Positions 17,951 through 26,194 of a DNA stretch of 34,292 bases are shown piece after piece. The stretch is from assembly GCA_005787565.1 (NCBI GenBank), contig SYAP01000298.1, positions 1 to 34,292 of the forward strand, in the 5' to 3' direction. This DNA is from Verrucomicrobiaceae bacterium. Its GTDB lineage: Bacteria > Verrucomicrobiota > Verrucomicrobiia > Verrucomicrobiales > Akkermansiaceae. Under the pieces are notes generated by a model that saw only the letters and a list, made by a program, of their open reading frames with translations, was not told the DNA's origin and searched no databases. The position numbers and the translations under genes were made by a program. Within the stretch, counting starts at the first letter, position 1, and each line of letters begins with the position of its first letter.

Positions 17951-19021
17951 TCATTCGCCGGCGTCCGGGTAGGAGCCGAGGAGTTTGACCATGGAGCAGT
18001 GTTTGCCGAGTTCTTCGAGGGCGTCTGCGACTTTCGGGTCCTGGCAGTGGCCGGCGAGGTCGACGTAGAAGATATATTCCCAGTCCTTTCGTTTGGAGGG
18101 TCGCGACTCGATTTTCGACATGTTGATGTGGAACTGGTCGAAGGATTTGAGTGCGTTGACGAGAGAGCCGGGCCGGTCGTGGATGGCGAAGAGGATGGAG
18201 GTGCGGTCGTTGCCGGTGGGCGGGCAGGTTTTTTCGCCGATGACGAGGAAGCGTGTGGTGTTGGTGGCGCGGTCCTGGATGGATTCCTCGAGCAGGGTGA
18301 GGCCATACATTTCCGCGGCGAGCGGGCCACCGAGGGCGGCGGCTCCGTCTTTGGCGTTATCGACGGCGAGTTGCGCGGCTTTGGTGGTGGATGAGACTTC
18401 GACGAGGTCGGCCTCGGGGAAATTGGTTAGAATCCAGGCGCGGCATTGGCCGAAGACCTGGGGGTGGGAGTAGAGGGTTTTGATTTGTTCGCGCGGGATG
18501 GCGGCCATGAGGCCGTTTTCGATGCGGAGTAGGATTTGGGCGCAGATGTGGAGTGGGGAATCGACGAAGAGGTCGAGGGTGTGTGAGACGGCTCCTTCGG
18601 TGGAGTTTTCGATAGGGACGACGCCGTAGTCGGCGCGGCGGCGGGCGACCTGGTCGAAGACGTCGGAGAAGTTTGGTTGTGGGGAGTAGCCGACGGAGTG
18701 GCCGAATTTCTTGATGGCGGCTTGGTGTGTCCAGGTGCCTTCGGGGCCGAGGTAAGCGATTTTGAGGTCGTCTTCGAGGGCGAGGGCGGCGGACATGATT
18801 TCCCGATAGATGGCGCGGATGGATTTTTCGGGGAGGCGGCCTTGGTTGAGTTCGATGAGTTTGCGGAGTAGGGCTTCTTCGCGTTCTGGGGCGTAGATTT
18901 GGAGGCCGTCGCGTTTTTTCACGACGCCGACTTCGTGGACGAGGTCGGCTCGGCGAGATAGGAGGTCGAGGAGTTGGCGATCGATGGTGTCGATTTGGCC
19001 GCGGATGTCGTCGAGGTTCAC
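17951..19021 (-). CDS. pheA: Bifunctional chorismate mutase / prephenate dehydratase (P-protein)
   Basis: This 356-residue enzyme converts chorismate to prephenate and then to phenylpyruvate, the committed route to phenylalanine. Domains: an AroQ-type chorismate mutase in residues 1-85 (DIRGQIDTIDRQLLDLLSRR, YAPEREEALL); prephenate dehydratase from about residue 87 (IAYLGPEGTWTHQAA) to about 265, with YGVVPIENSTEGAVSHTLDL and the TTRF motif (NTTRFLVIG); and a C-terminal ACT domain from about 272 (TSILFAIHDRPGSLVNAL) with ESRPSKRKDWEYIFYVD, the segment that binds phenylalanine for feedback inhibition. All expected catalytic segments are present and the length is standard. The start is GTG, 11 bases after the scpB stop, without a clear ribosome binding site, so translation may be coupled to scpB. 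Confidence 0.96.
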   Translation of the reverse strand: MNLDDIRGQIDTIDRQLLDLLSRRADLVHEVGVVKKRDGLQIYAPEREEALLRKLIELNQGRLPEKSIRAIYREIMSAALALEDDLKIAYLGPEGTWTHQAAIKKFGHSVGYSPQPNFSDVFDQVARRRADYGVVPIENSTEGAVSHTLDLFVDSPLHICAQILLRIENGLMAAIPREQIKTLYSHPQVFGQCRAWILTNFPEADLVEVSSTTKAAQLAVDNAKDGAAALGGPLAAEMYGLTLLEESIQDRATNTTRFLVIGEKTCPPTGNDRTSILFAIHDRPGSLVNALKSFDQFHINMSKIESRPSKRKDWEYIFYVDLAGHCQDPKVADALEELGKHCSMVKLLGSYPDAGE

Positions 19022-19032
19022 GGGGATCTGGG

Positions 19033-19758
19033 TCAGGAGGGTTCGTCGTTGGCATCGCCGGCGGGGGCGGCCGGGGTGCCGACGGAGGATAGGGCGAGCT
19101 GTTGTTCGGTTTCGGCGGGGTGAGGAGCTTCCTCGGTGGGTTCCGGGAGTTTCACCTTGCGGAGTTCGTTGGCGTTGGGGAGGTCGTCGATGGAACGGAT
19201 GCCGAAGTGTTCGAAGAAGACGTCGGTGGTTTCATAGAGGAGCGGGCGGCCGGGGAGTTCGGCGCGGCCGCCGATGCGGACGAGGTCGCGGTCGAGGAGT
19301 TTCTGGATCATGCCGTCGCAGGCGACGCCGCGGACGGCTTCGATGGCGGCCTTGGTGATGGGTTGGCGGTAGGCGATGATGGCGAGGGTTTCCATGGCGG
19401 GGCCGCTGAGGCGTTCGGGTTTGCGGCCGGGGAACATCTGGCGGACGAATTCGCCGAATTCGGGGCGGGTGTAGAGTTTCCAGCCTTTCGGGCGTTCGAG
19501 GATGGTGAAGGCGCGGCCGGCGTCGGCGTAGATTTGGTTGAGTTCGGAGATGCAGGTTTGGATTTGGTCGGATGAGGTGGTTGCGAGGGCAGCGAGCCAG
19601 TCCGGGAGGGGTTTGGGTTCGCTTCCGTCTTCGGCGTCGCGCAGGCGGACGTCATCTGCCTCGGCGACACGGGAGCGGACCAGGCGGGCGATCTCGTCAG
19701 AGGCGAGAGGGTCTTGGGAGGCGAGTAGGAGTGCTTCGATGATCGCGCTAAGCTGCAT
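19033..19758 (-). CDS. scpB: Segregation and condensation protein B
   Basis: ScpB is the winged-helix subunit that dimerises and joins ScpA and Smc in the condensin complex that compacts and separates chromosomes. The 241 residues start MQLSAIIEALLLASQDPLA, matching the usual beginning of the family; an in-frame ATG 19 codons earlier would add an atypical tail. The conserved core is present: GWKLYTRPEFGEFVRQMFPGRKPERLSGPAMETLAIIAYRQPITKAAIEAVRGV, followed by LLDRDLVRIGGRAELPGRPLLYETTDVFFEHFGI. The N-terminal half carries an insert around residues 30-60, and the C-terminal tail is acidic and Pro/Ala-rich. The scpA partner is not in the window. It is the first gene of the leftward scpB-pheA-cbiX-DR2241 group. 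Confidence 0.94.
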   Translation of the reverse strand: MQLSAIIEALLLASQDPLASDEIARLVRSRVAEADDVRLRDAEDGSEPKPLPDWLAALATTSSDQIQTCISELNQIYADAGRAFTILERPKGWKLYTRPEFGEFVRQMFPGRKPERLSGPAMETLAIIAYRQPITKAAIEAVRGVACDGMIQKLLDRDLVRIGGRAELPGRPLLYETTDVFFEHFGIRSIDDLPNANELRKVKLPEPTEEAPHPAETEQQLALSSVGTPAAPAGDANDEPS

Positions 19759-19960
19759 GACGGGGCAGCAGCGTAGGGAAGTGTTGGGGCATTTCAAGTC
19801 TGCTGCGAAGCGCATTTGACCGAATTATTTCGTGCGGAATGAATTTTCGCCTTGATGGGGTCGGGAGCAAGGGCTAATCCACCGCGCCCTCCCCGATGGC
19901 GTTGCGTTCATGGCGCCGAGGAAACGGGGCTTATTCTAACAGAATTGAGAGCGACGCGAC

Positions 19961-21052
19961 ATGCCTGCGAAACCTAACTCCTCCTCGGCCGATAAGTCTG
20001 GAAAAGCGAAGAAACCCGCCGCTAAGCCGGTGAAAGCCGCGCCAGCGAAGAAACCGGCTCCGCCGAAAAAGCCTGTGGCAACAGGCAAGAAACCGGCCCC
20101 TGCGAAGAAGGTATCCGCTCCGGTAAAACCCGCACTAGGGAAAAAGCCTGCTGCACCGGCGAAGGGTGCGGCAGCGCCTGCGAAAAAAGCATCACCGGCA
20201 GCAAAGAAGCCAGCGCCTCCGGCCAAGAAGCCGGCAGCTCCCGCGAAGAAAGTTTCAGTTCCTGCGAAGAAGCCAGCCGCGCCAGTGAAAAAGGCTGTTT
20301 CCAAAGCGCCAGCGGCCAAGCCTGCGCCCAAAGTGGCAGCCCCGGTGGCCAAGGCAAAGGAAGTGAAGGGATCGAAGCCGATTCGGCCCGAGGCTGCCCC
20401 GGTGGCCAACGTTGAGTCCCCTATTGCTCCGGTGAAGAAGGCAGCTGAAAAGCCTGTGCCGGTCCGCAAGTCCTCGCTCGTTGATTTTCCAGTCCCTCCA
20501 CCGCCAGTGAAGCCGCCGTTCGTGCCGCCGAAGCCTGTGGCTCCGGTCGATGGTCCGGTTGCGTCTGGGTCGATTGGCACGCACAGCCCCGCATTCATTC
20601 AGAAGCAGCGTCAGCGTTTGCTGGACCTTAGAGATGAGCTCGTGGACGCGATGTCCGGGATGACCCGTGACACGATTCGCAACGCACCCGAAGGTAGTGA
20701 GGCTTCCGGGAGCGGGATGCACCAGGGTGATGCTGGGAGCGATGCGTATGATCGCGATTTCGCCCTTTCCGTGCTCGCGAAGGAGCAGGATGCGCTTTAC
20801 GAAATCGAGCAGGCGCTTCGTAGAATCTCCAAGGGAACTTATGGGACCTGCGAAATGTCGTCGCGGAAGATTCCGCAACCGCGGTTGGAGGCGATTCCGT
20901 TTGCCCGGCTTACGGTTGAGTGCCAGGCCCAGTGGGAGAAGGAGTATGGCAATCGCCGTTTCCGGCCGTCGAATGAAGTTGGCTTCAGTGGAGGAAATTA
21001 TGTCGAGGATGAAGATTCCGAGACGGTTTCGCTTGACGAAGACGACGATTGA
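19961..21052 (+). CDS. TraR/DksA-family protein with degenerate zinc finger and long Lys/Ala/Pro-rich N-terminus
   Basis: The 363 residues fall into two parts. Residues 1 to about 205 are low-complexity KKPA/APAKK repeats, histone H1-like, probably disordered and nucleic-acid or ribosome binding. From about residue 206 comes a TraR/DksA domain: a coiled-coil helix (FIQKQRQRLLDLRDELVDAM), DSYD-like acidic residues (GSDAYDRDFALSVLAKEQDALYEIEQAL), then the zinc-finger position. The finger has lost two of its four cysteines: C297-x2-S300 and T318-x2-C321, so zinc binding is unlikely. DksA-type proteins bind RNA polymerase through the secondary channel and adjust rRNA and amino-acid promoters with ppGpp; cysteine-poor DksA2 forms act when zinc is scarce. 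The tail is acidic. The bL33, bS18 and FolE2 genes follow at once, starting 30 bases downstream. Confidence 0.85.
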   Translation: MPAKPNSSSADKSGKAKKPAAKPVKAAPAKKPAPPKKPVATGKKPAPAKKVSAPVKPALGKKPAAPAKGAAAPAKKASPAAKKPAPPAKKPAAPAKKVSVPAKKPAAPVKKAVSKAPAAKPAPKVAAPVAKAKEVKGSKPIRPEAAPVANVESPIAPVKKAAEKPVPVRKSSLVDFPVPPPPVKPPFVPPKPVAPVDGPVASGSIGTHSPAFIQKQRQRLLDLRDELVDAMSGMTRDTIRNAPEGSEASGSGMHQGDAGSDAYDRDFALSVLAKEQDALYEIEQALRRISKGTYGTCEMSSRKIPQPRLEAIPFARLTVECQAQWEKEYGNRRFRPSNEVGFSGGNYVEDEDSETVSLDEDDD

Positions 21053-21082
21053 ACTAGTTTCCGCCTCCCACGTTTCCACGTC

Positions 21083-21256
21083 ATGCCACGCGATATCATC
21101 ATTCTCGAATGCACCGAAGCCAAGGCTGAGGGTATGCCCACCTCCCGTTACGTCACCACGCGCAACAAGAAAAGCCTTCGTACCCCGGGCCGTCTTGAGA
21201 AGGTGAAGTTCAACCACTTCCTGAAGCGCCGCACGCTTCATCGCGAGCTCCGCTGA
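21083..21256 (+). CDS. rpmG: Ribosomal protein bL33, cysteine-poor (C-minus) form
   Basis: A 57-residue basic protein starting MPRDIIILECTEAKAEG and ending KRRTLHRELR, a clear bL33 of the 50S subunit. Zinc-binding bL33 has two CxxC pairs. Here the first is ECTEA, with one cysteine left, and the second position reads NHFLKRRT with none, so this is the zinc-free form. It lies 30 bases after the DksA-like gene and 24 bases before bS18. The preceding sequence contains no good Shine-Dalgarno motif. Confidence 0.94.
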   Translation: MPRDIIILECTEAKAEGMPTSRYVTTRNKKSLRTPGRLEKVKFNHFLKRRTLHRELR

Positions 21257-21280
21257 TCCGCAATCCTAACTTTTTTTCCC

Positions 21281-21523
21281 ATGTCAGAGCCAAAAACTGT
21301 CGAACGCCGCATTGCTTTCCGCAAAGCGAACCGCCAAATGCCGCGTCGTCGGCACGATATTCCAGCCGATCAGGTCATCGCGACCAATCCCGATCTGCTC
21401 ACCAAGTTCACCACCGAGACGGGCAAGATTCTTCCCCGCCGCGTGACCGGAGTTTCCGCCAAGCTGCACCGCAAGATCACGAACGCGATCAAGCAGTCCC
21501 GCGCGATCAACCTTTTGCCATAA
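21281..21523 (+). CDS. rpsR: Ribosomal protein bS18, cysteine-free form
   Basis: An 80-residue small-subunit protein that contacts bS6 on the platform of the 30S ribosome. The diagnostic C-terminal part is [39 protein letters not shown]. The N-terminal portion, where many bS18 proteins have cysteines, reads [21 protein letters not shown] and the whole protein has no cysteine. The gene sits between bL33 and a terminator, in one probable transcript with the DksA-like gene. Its usual partner rpsF (bS6) is not adjacent, which favours a second or rearranged copy. Confidence 0.94.
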   Translation: MSEPKTVERRIAFRKANRQMPRRRHDIPADQVIATNPDLLTKFTTETGKILPRRVTGVSAKLHRKITNAIKQSRAINLLP

Positions 21524-21547
21524 GGTTATTTCGATTTCACTCCACAG

Positions 21548-21587
21548 GGAGCCTGTCCGCGCAACCGGGCCGGCTCCTTTTGATTTT
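21548..21587 (+). terminator. Intrinsic terminator after bS18
   Basis: GGAGCC (21548-21553) pairs with GGCTCC (21572-21577), with an inner CCG/CGG stem (21557-21559 with 21566-21568), and is followed directly by TTTTGATTTT. It ends the DksA-bL33-bS18 transcript just before FolE2. Confidence 0.75.
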
Positions 21588-21595
21588 ACGACCCC

Positions 21596-22378
21596 ATGCT
21601 TGAGCTGAAAGATACGCAGAACGAATTTGATGAGCGCCAGATTCCGATTGATCGGGTCGGCGTGAAAGGGCTCCGCTTTCCGGTGGAGGTTCGCGACAAG
21701 GGTGGGGATGTGCAGCGTACGGTGGCGGTGGTTGCTCTAACTGTGGACCTGCCCGCGCATTTCAAGGGGACCCATATGAGCCGGTTTGTCGAGGCGCTGC
21801 ACGCGCATGGCGGGTGCCTGGATGTTCATTCGATGCTGGCGTTGCCGCGTGACATCCTGGGGCGACTGAAAGCGGGGAAAGCCCACGTTTCGTTTGAGTT
21901 TCCGTTTTTCCGTGCGAAGGCCGCCCCGGTTAGCGGGATTGTTGGCTTGTTGGATTATGAGGTGAAATTCGAGGTGGTGGCGGACGCGGATGGATCGAGT
22001 GATTTTGTGGTGACGGTGAAGGTTCCGGTTGCGACGCTTTGCCCTTGTTCAAAAGCGATCAGCGATCGTGGAGCGCACAATCAGCGGGGGTTGGTGACTT
22101 ATTCGGTGCGATTTCGTGAACCGGTGTGGATTGAGGATCTCATCGCGTTGGTCGAGCGATCCGCAAGTTGCGAGCTGTATAGCGTCCTCAAGCGCCCGGA
22201 TGAAAAGGCTGTGACGGAGCGTGCTTATGATCATCCCGTGTTTGTGGAGGATCTGGTGAGAAACATCGCCGCGCGTTCCAATGGTCATGAGACAATTGTT
22301 TGGTATCGAGTGGAGGCGGAAAACTTCGAGTCGATCCATAATCACAATGCCTACGCGGTGATTGAGAAGCGCCTTTGA
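21596..22378 (+). CDS. folE2: GTP cyclohydrolase FolE2 (type IB)
   Basis: FolE2 converts GTP to dihydroneopterin triphosphate, the first step of folate and queuosine-type pathways, in the cytoplasm. It replaces the zinc enzyme FolE and can work with other metals such as manganese. The 260 residues show the family start (FDERQIPIDRVGVKGLRFPV), THMSRFVEALHAH, and the active-site segment TLCPCSKAISDRGAHNQRG, with C149 as the expected metal and catalytic cysteine and C151 beside it. The end FESIHNHNAYAVIEKRL is also typical. The gene starts 9 bases beyond the bS18 terminator, so it may be read through or have a weak promoter of its own inside bS18. No second pterin gene is nearby. Confidence 0.95.
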   Translation: MLELKDTQNEFDERQIPIDRVGVKGLRFPVEVRDKGGDVQRTVAVVALTVDLPAHFKGTHMSRFVEALHAHGGCLDVHSMLALPRDILGRLKAGKAHVSFEFPFFRAKAAPVSGIVGLLDYEVKFEVVADADGSSDFVVTVKVPVATLCPCSKAISDRGAHNQRGLVTYSVRFREPVWIEDLIALVERSASCELYSVLKRPDEKAVTERAYDHPVFVEDLVRNIAARSNGHETIVWYRVEAENFESIHNHNAYAVIEKRL

Positions 22379-22560
22379 GGGTATCAAGTGTTCCTGTTTT
22401 CTTGCAGTTTGCTCGGCCCACGCCGGCAAGATCGCGACTTTCTTATCTTGGTGAAAAGCGCGAATGTGTATCAATGCTGCATGGAAGGTGTGGTGGGCCA
22501 TGTTTTGGCGCAAAGCTCAAGTAGGTCGTCAACCCCATCAAGAGCAAGTGTTGGCCGCTT

Positions 22561-22806
22561 GCCGAGTGCGGGTTCCTCTGGGGCGGGACAATCAAGCTCA
22601 GCAAAACGCTCAGGAGGTATATGGACGGCATCTTGGGATAATTTAACAATTACACGACCTCAGCAGCGATCGAAGCCGTCAACGGCCTGTTACAACTCGC
22701 ACTCCGCAGAGCCAAGGGCTACTGTAAATTCCGCAACTTTCAAGCGATGGGATACTGGATGGCAGGTGGACTAACAATCGATGATAATCATCTGGCAACC
22801 CACTAA
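22561..22806 (+). pseudogene. Remnant of an ISL3-type transposase C-terminus
   Basis: One frame reads KTLRRYMDGILG, a TAA stop at 22639-22641, then NNYTTSAAIEAVNGLLQLAL and continues RRAKGYCKFRNFQAMGYWMAGG to a stop at 22804-22806. This is the characteristic end of ISL3-family transposases (helix after the DDE core, then the NG-x-IxxAxRRAxGY motif). The premature stop and the lack of any intact upstream portion (a further stop at 22522-22524 in this frame) show a dead fragment. No terminal inverted repeats or target duplication are visible. The surrounding gap, 22379-23034, holds nothing else I can recognise: 22379-22560 may be degraded upstream transposase sequence, and 22807-23034 is A/T-richer leader for the next gene. 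Confidence 0.75.
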
Positions 22807-23034
22807 AAGTTCAGCAGCGCCATTCAATTACACAAGAATTGGGATGTGAAGCAAAGGGATTCGTTGTTTGTTGTGGGATTTGTTGTGGTGTTTTTGCTGG
22901 GATGATTGAAGGCGGATTGATGTTCGATTTCTTGTAGAGGAGGATTTTGGCTTGTTGGGGAATGGTTGACGTTGTCGAGGTCATGGCGGAATCGATGGGT
23001 TGCGGTTGGATTTTTTGTCGCTAGGGTTTGGGGG

Positions 23035-25614
23035 ATGGTGCGAATCCGTTTTCTTCTTTTGTTGCCGATCCTGTTGCATGTGTTTGCAAGGGGAGAGTCG
23101 AGGACCCGGCTCGATCCTGACACGGGGATTACTTTACCTGAGGGATTTGATGCCGAGATCCTTTACGAGGTTCCGGCTTCCCAAGGCTCGTGGGTTGCGA
23201 TGGCGTTTGATCCGAAAGGGCGGCTGATTGTTTCCGATCAGGACGACAAGGGCGTGTTCCGGGTCACGCTGCCGGAGAACGGGGCGAGCGGGGTGAGAGT
23301 GGAGGGTTTACCGGGATTTCCTTATGAGCCGATTGACTGGGGGAAGCGCAAGGTCGGCGGGGCGCTGGGTTTTCACTATGCTTTTGAAAGCCTTTACATG
23401 ACCACGATGAAGGGTTTTTACCGCGTTCGCGATACGAATGGTGATGATGCCTTTGATGAGTTCAAGCTGCTCAAGCGGCTGAATCATGGCTATGAGCATT
23501 CCGCCCATTCCATCATCGAGACCGCGGATGGGAAGGGGCTTTATCTTGTTAGCGGGAACTTCACGCGCACTCCGGAAGGAACCACCTCGCTGCAACCGCC
23601 GGTTTGGAAGGAGGACTCGCTGCTATCTCCTCTGCCTGACCCGATGGGGCACGCCGTTGGGTTGAAGGCGCCGGGTGGGTGGATTTGCCGGATTTCGCCG
23701 GATGGATCGGATTGGAAAATGATCGCCTCGGGTTTTCGGAATGCGGTGGACATCGCGCTCAATCGAGAGGGCGAGCTTTTCACTTATGACTCGGATCTTG
23801 AGTTCGACATCGGTGTGCCTTGGTACCGTCCCACGCGGGTGAATCATGTTGTTTCTGGCGCTGAGTTTGGTTGGCGTTCGAGTTCGGCGAAGTGGCATGA
23901 GACGTTTGCGGACAGTTTGGGTGCGGTGATCAATGTCGGCCCCGGATCGCCAACGGGCATCAGCTTCGGGCATCGATCGAATTTTCCAGCCGAGTATCAG
24001 GACAAGCTCTTCATCTGTGATTGGACGTTTGGCACGATTTGCACGGTGGAGCTTGAGGAGAGTGGGGCGAGTTACACTGGCAGGAAGAAGGAGTTCTTGC
24101 ATGGAAAGCCGCTGAACATCGCGGCGATGCGATTTGGGCCGGACGGGGCGATGTATTTCGTCACCGGCGGGCGCACCACGGCATCGAAGCTTTACCGCAT
24201 CCGGCATACTGGAAAGAAGGTTGATGGGCCTGTTAGGTCGCTTCTTGCCAATCAGAAGCTCAGGGATTTGCGGCGATGGCTGGAGAAATGCCATGATGGA
24301 GGGGCGGGAGGAACCGAGGCGGTGGAGATGGCGTGGCCATATCTGGCGCACGACGACCGTCACATTCGTTATGCGGCGCGGATTGCGATCGAGAACCAAG
24401 GTTTGGAGTTGTGGAGGGACCGGGTGTTGGCGGAGACGAATCCCCGGGCAGCGATCCATGCGATCATCGCGCTTTGTCGGCACGGCGATGAGTCTCTTGG
24501 TGACCGGGTGATAGACCGGCTTGGTCGGTTTTCGTTGGCGGATCTTGGAGGGGAGGATCGTTTGGCACTGTTGCGTGCGTATTCGCTTTGCTTCAGCCGT
24601 CTGGGAAGGCCGGGTCCGGACCAAGCTGCTGATGTGATCGCCAGTCTCGATCCGTTCTATCCGGCCGATGACGATCTCTTGGATGCCGAGTTGTGCCGTG
24701 TGCTGTCATTTCTCGATGCGCCGGCGGTTGTTGAGAAGACTATTGGATTGATGAAGCGTACGCGAGCCGAGGCGGTGAGTTACGATAAAGATATGTTAGA
24801 CAGGCATGAGTATGGCGACGCGATTTTGAACATGATGGCGAATACTCCCAATACGCGGAACATTCACTATGCTTACTGCCTGCGCCGAGTGAGCAGAGGG
24901 TGGAGTGAGGAAAGCCGGAGATATTATTTCGGTTGGCTCAACGAATCGCTGATCAAGGATGGGGGCAGGAGTTTTTCGGGATACATCCGTGCGATCCGTG
25001 CGGATGCCGTCGAGCAATTGGGAGCCGAGGAGGCCGCGGCGGTTTCCGAACTGCTGAAGGACATCGGAGCGATTGATCTTTCGGCGTTACCGATGCCGAA
25101 AGGGCCACCGGTTGCGTGGACGGTGGAATCGGCGATGAAGCTTTTCGGGGCTGACTTGAGTGGGAGGGATTTTGAAAACGGGAAGAAGATGTTTTCCGCA
25201 GGGAGATGTGTGGCGTGCCATCGTTTCGGGGGGATGGGGGGTGTTTCCGGGCCTGATCTCGGCTCGGTTGGCAACCGGTTCGCGATCCGCGACATCCTTG
25301 TCGCAATCATTGAGCCCAGCGTTTCGATTTCCGAGCAATACCTCGCCAGTTCGATCATCCTGAAGGACGGGGGTTTGCTTTACGGTCGGCTGCTTTATCA
25401 CAATGATGAGGAGATCGCGGTTGCGCCGAATCCTTTCAATTATGCCGAGCTGTCAAAAGTGCCAGCTGATCAGGTGGAGAAGATCGAGGTCTCGCAGACG
25501 TCGATGATGCCTCCCGGGATGATTTCGGCGATGAACGCAGAGGAGGTGAAGGATCTGATCGCCTACCTTTTGTCGGGTGGGGATCCCGAGCATGGAGCGT
25601 TCAGAGGGCGCTGA
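23035..25614 (+). CDS. Exported PVC-type heme-binding protein: sorbosone-dehydrogenase-like propeller, helical repeats, cytochrome c
   Basis: The 859 residues start MVRIRFLLLLPILLHVFARG, a signal peptide, so the ATG at 23035 is chosen over an in-frame upstream start at 22966. Residues 25 to about 420 form a soluble-quinoprotein-type beta-propeller (GFDAEILYEVPASQGSWVAMAFDPKGRLIVSDQ, NGDDAFDEFKLLK, GPDGAMYFVTGGR). About 430-700 is a HEAT-like helical region with many Leu/Ala repeats. A class I cytochrome c follows, with C725-V-A-C728-H729 in GRCVACHRFGGMGGVSGPDLGSVGNRF, and ends MMPPGMISAMNAEEVKDLIAYLL, where methionines may give the sixth heme ligand. This architecture is abundant in Planctomycetes and Verrucomicrobia and is taken to oxidise sugars outside the cytoplasm. 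No partner gene is adjacent. Confidence 0.9.
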   Translation: MVRIRFLLLLPILLHVFARGESRTRLDPDTGITLPEGFDAEILYEVPASQGSWVAMAFDPKGRLIVSDQDDKGVFRVTLPENGASGVRVEGLPGFPYEPIDWGKRKVGGALGFHYAFESLYMTTMKGFYRVRDTNGDDAFDEFKLLKRLNHGYEHSAHSIIETADGKGLYLVSGNFTRTPEGTTSLQPPVWKEDSLLSPLPDPMGHAVGLKAPGGWICRISPDGSDWKMIASGFRNAVDIALNREGELFTYDSDLEFDIGVPWYRPTRVNHVVSGAEFGWRSSSAKWHETFADSLGAVINVGPGSPTGISFGHRSNFPAEYQDKLFICDWTFGTICTVELEESGASYTGRKKEFLHGKPLNIAAMRFGPDGAMYFVTGGRTTASKLYRIRHTGKKVDGPVRSLLANQKLRDLRRWLEKCHDGGAGGTEAVEMAWPYLAHDDRHIRYAARIAIENQGLELWRDRVLAETNPRAAIHAIIALCRHGDESLGDRVIDRLGRFSLADLGGEDRLALLRAYSLCFSRLGRPGPDQAADVIASLDPFYPADDDLLDAELCRVLSFLDAPAVVEKTIGLMKRTRAEAVSYDKDMLDRHEYGDAILNMMANTPNTRNIHYAYCLRRVSRGWSEESRRYYFGWLNESLIKDGGRSFSGYIRAIRADAVEQLGAEEAAAVSELLKDIGAIDLSALPMPKGPPVAWTVESAMKLFGADLSGRDFENGKKMFSAGRCVACHRFGGMGGVSGPDLGSVGNRFAIRDILVAIIEPSVSISEQYLASSIILKDGGLLYGRLLYHNDEEIAVAPNPFNYAELSKVPADQVEKIEVSQTSMMPPGMISAMNAEEVKDLIAYLLSGGDPEHGAFRGR

Positions 25615-25943
25615 AGGCCTGTGGTTCCGGTTGATCAAGATCTCCGCCGGTATCCGTGATCGCGAGGTGGAGCCGATGAATTGGAAGACAAACGATCCGA
25701 AGTTTCCGGATTCATCCACCATCAGGATCGGCCCGCCGGGGACAGCAGACGTGGAGACAGGCTGGCTTTCCTTGCCGAGGAGAAGGCCAACGTTGAAGAG
25801 TTCCCAGTGAATGGATTTTGTATGAATCGAGTGGCATGGATGGAGCCTCGGAGCGACCGTGTCATCGCGGAAAGGGATCCGGAGGGTTCAAGATGATGGC
25901 AAAAGCGGTGGAGGAGTCGATGGGTTCGCCTCACTTTGGATGA

Positions 25944-25999
25944 TTTCAAAATCATGAAAAAAATGCATGATCGGCCGAGTTTTGCGGAAAAATTTTCCG
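25944..25999. promoter_or_regulatory. A/T-rich inverted repeats, possible operator region
   Basis: Three overlapping dyads occur here: TTTCA (25944-25948) with TGAAA (25955-25959), ATCATG (25951-25956) with CATGAT (25966-25971), and the near-perfect palindrome CGGAAAA/TTTTCCG around one central A (25985-25999). The 13-mer ATCATGAAAAAAA is repeated upstream of the leftward helix-turn-helix gene at 32619-32631 with slight offset. Confidence 0.4.
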
Positions 26000-26194
26000 G
26001 ATGTTTTTTGGGTGATTCAAGCCCCTTGTTGTTTGAACTTGTTTAATCGGCTGAAAATGAATTTGTTGAGTATTTAAGTTAATCTTGGCATGGAGGTAGC
26101 GGATGGGATTGCCGGATGAAGTCAGAAAAATGCGAAGCACGAACCGACCTTCCATGGTCAAGTGAAGGGGTCGTGATCCGCTTTGCTGACGGAC

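Noticed and set aside
19816-19846. Possible promoter (TTGACC followed by TGAATT) for the DksA-like gene
   Set aside because: The -10 match is only three of six and the spacing is 18; too weak to list as a feature.
19936-20598. Minus-strand frame opposite the DksA N-terminal tail, Gly/Ala/Phe-rich
   Set aside because: The pattern is the reverse complement of the KKPA codon repeats; the plus strand continues into a clear DksA domain.
25577-25896. Two overlapping short frames after the PVC-type cytochrome
   Set aside because: No motif, one overlaps the cytochrome end, and neither has a ribosome binding site.
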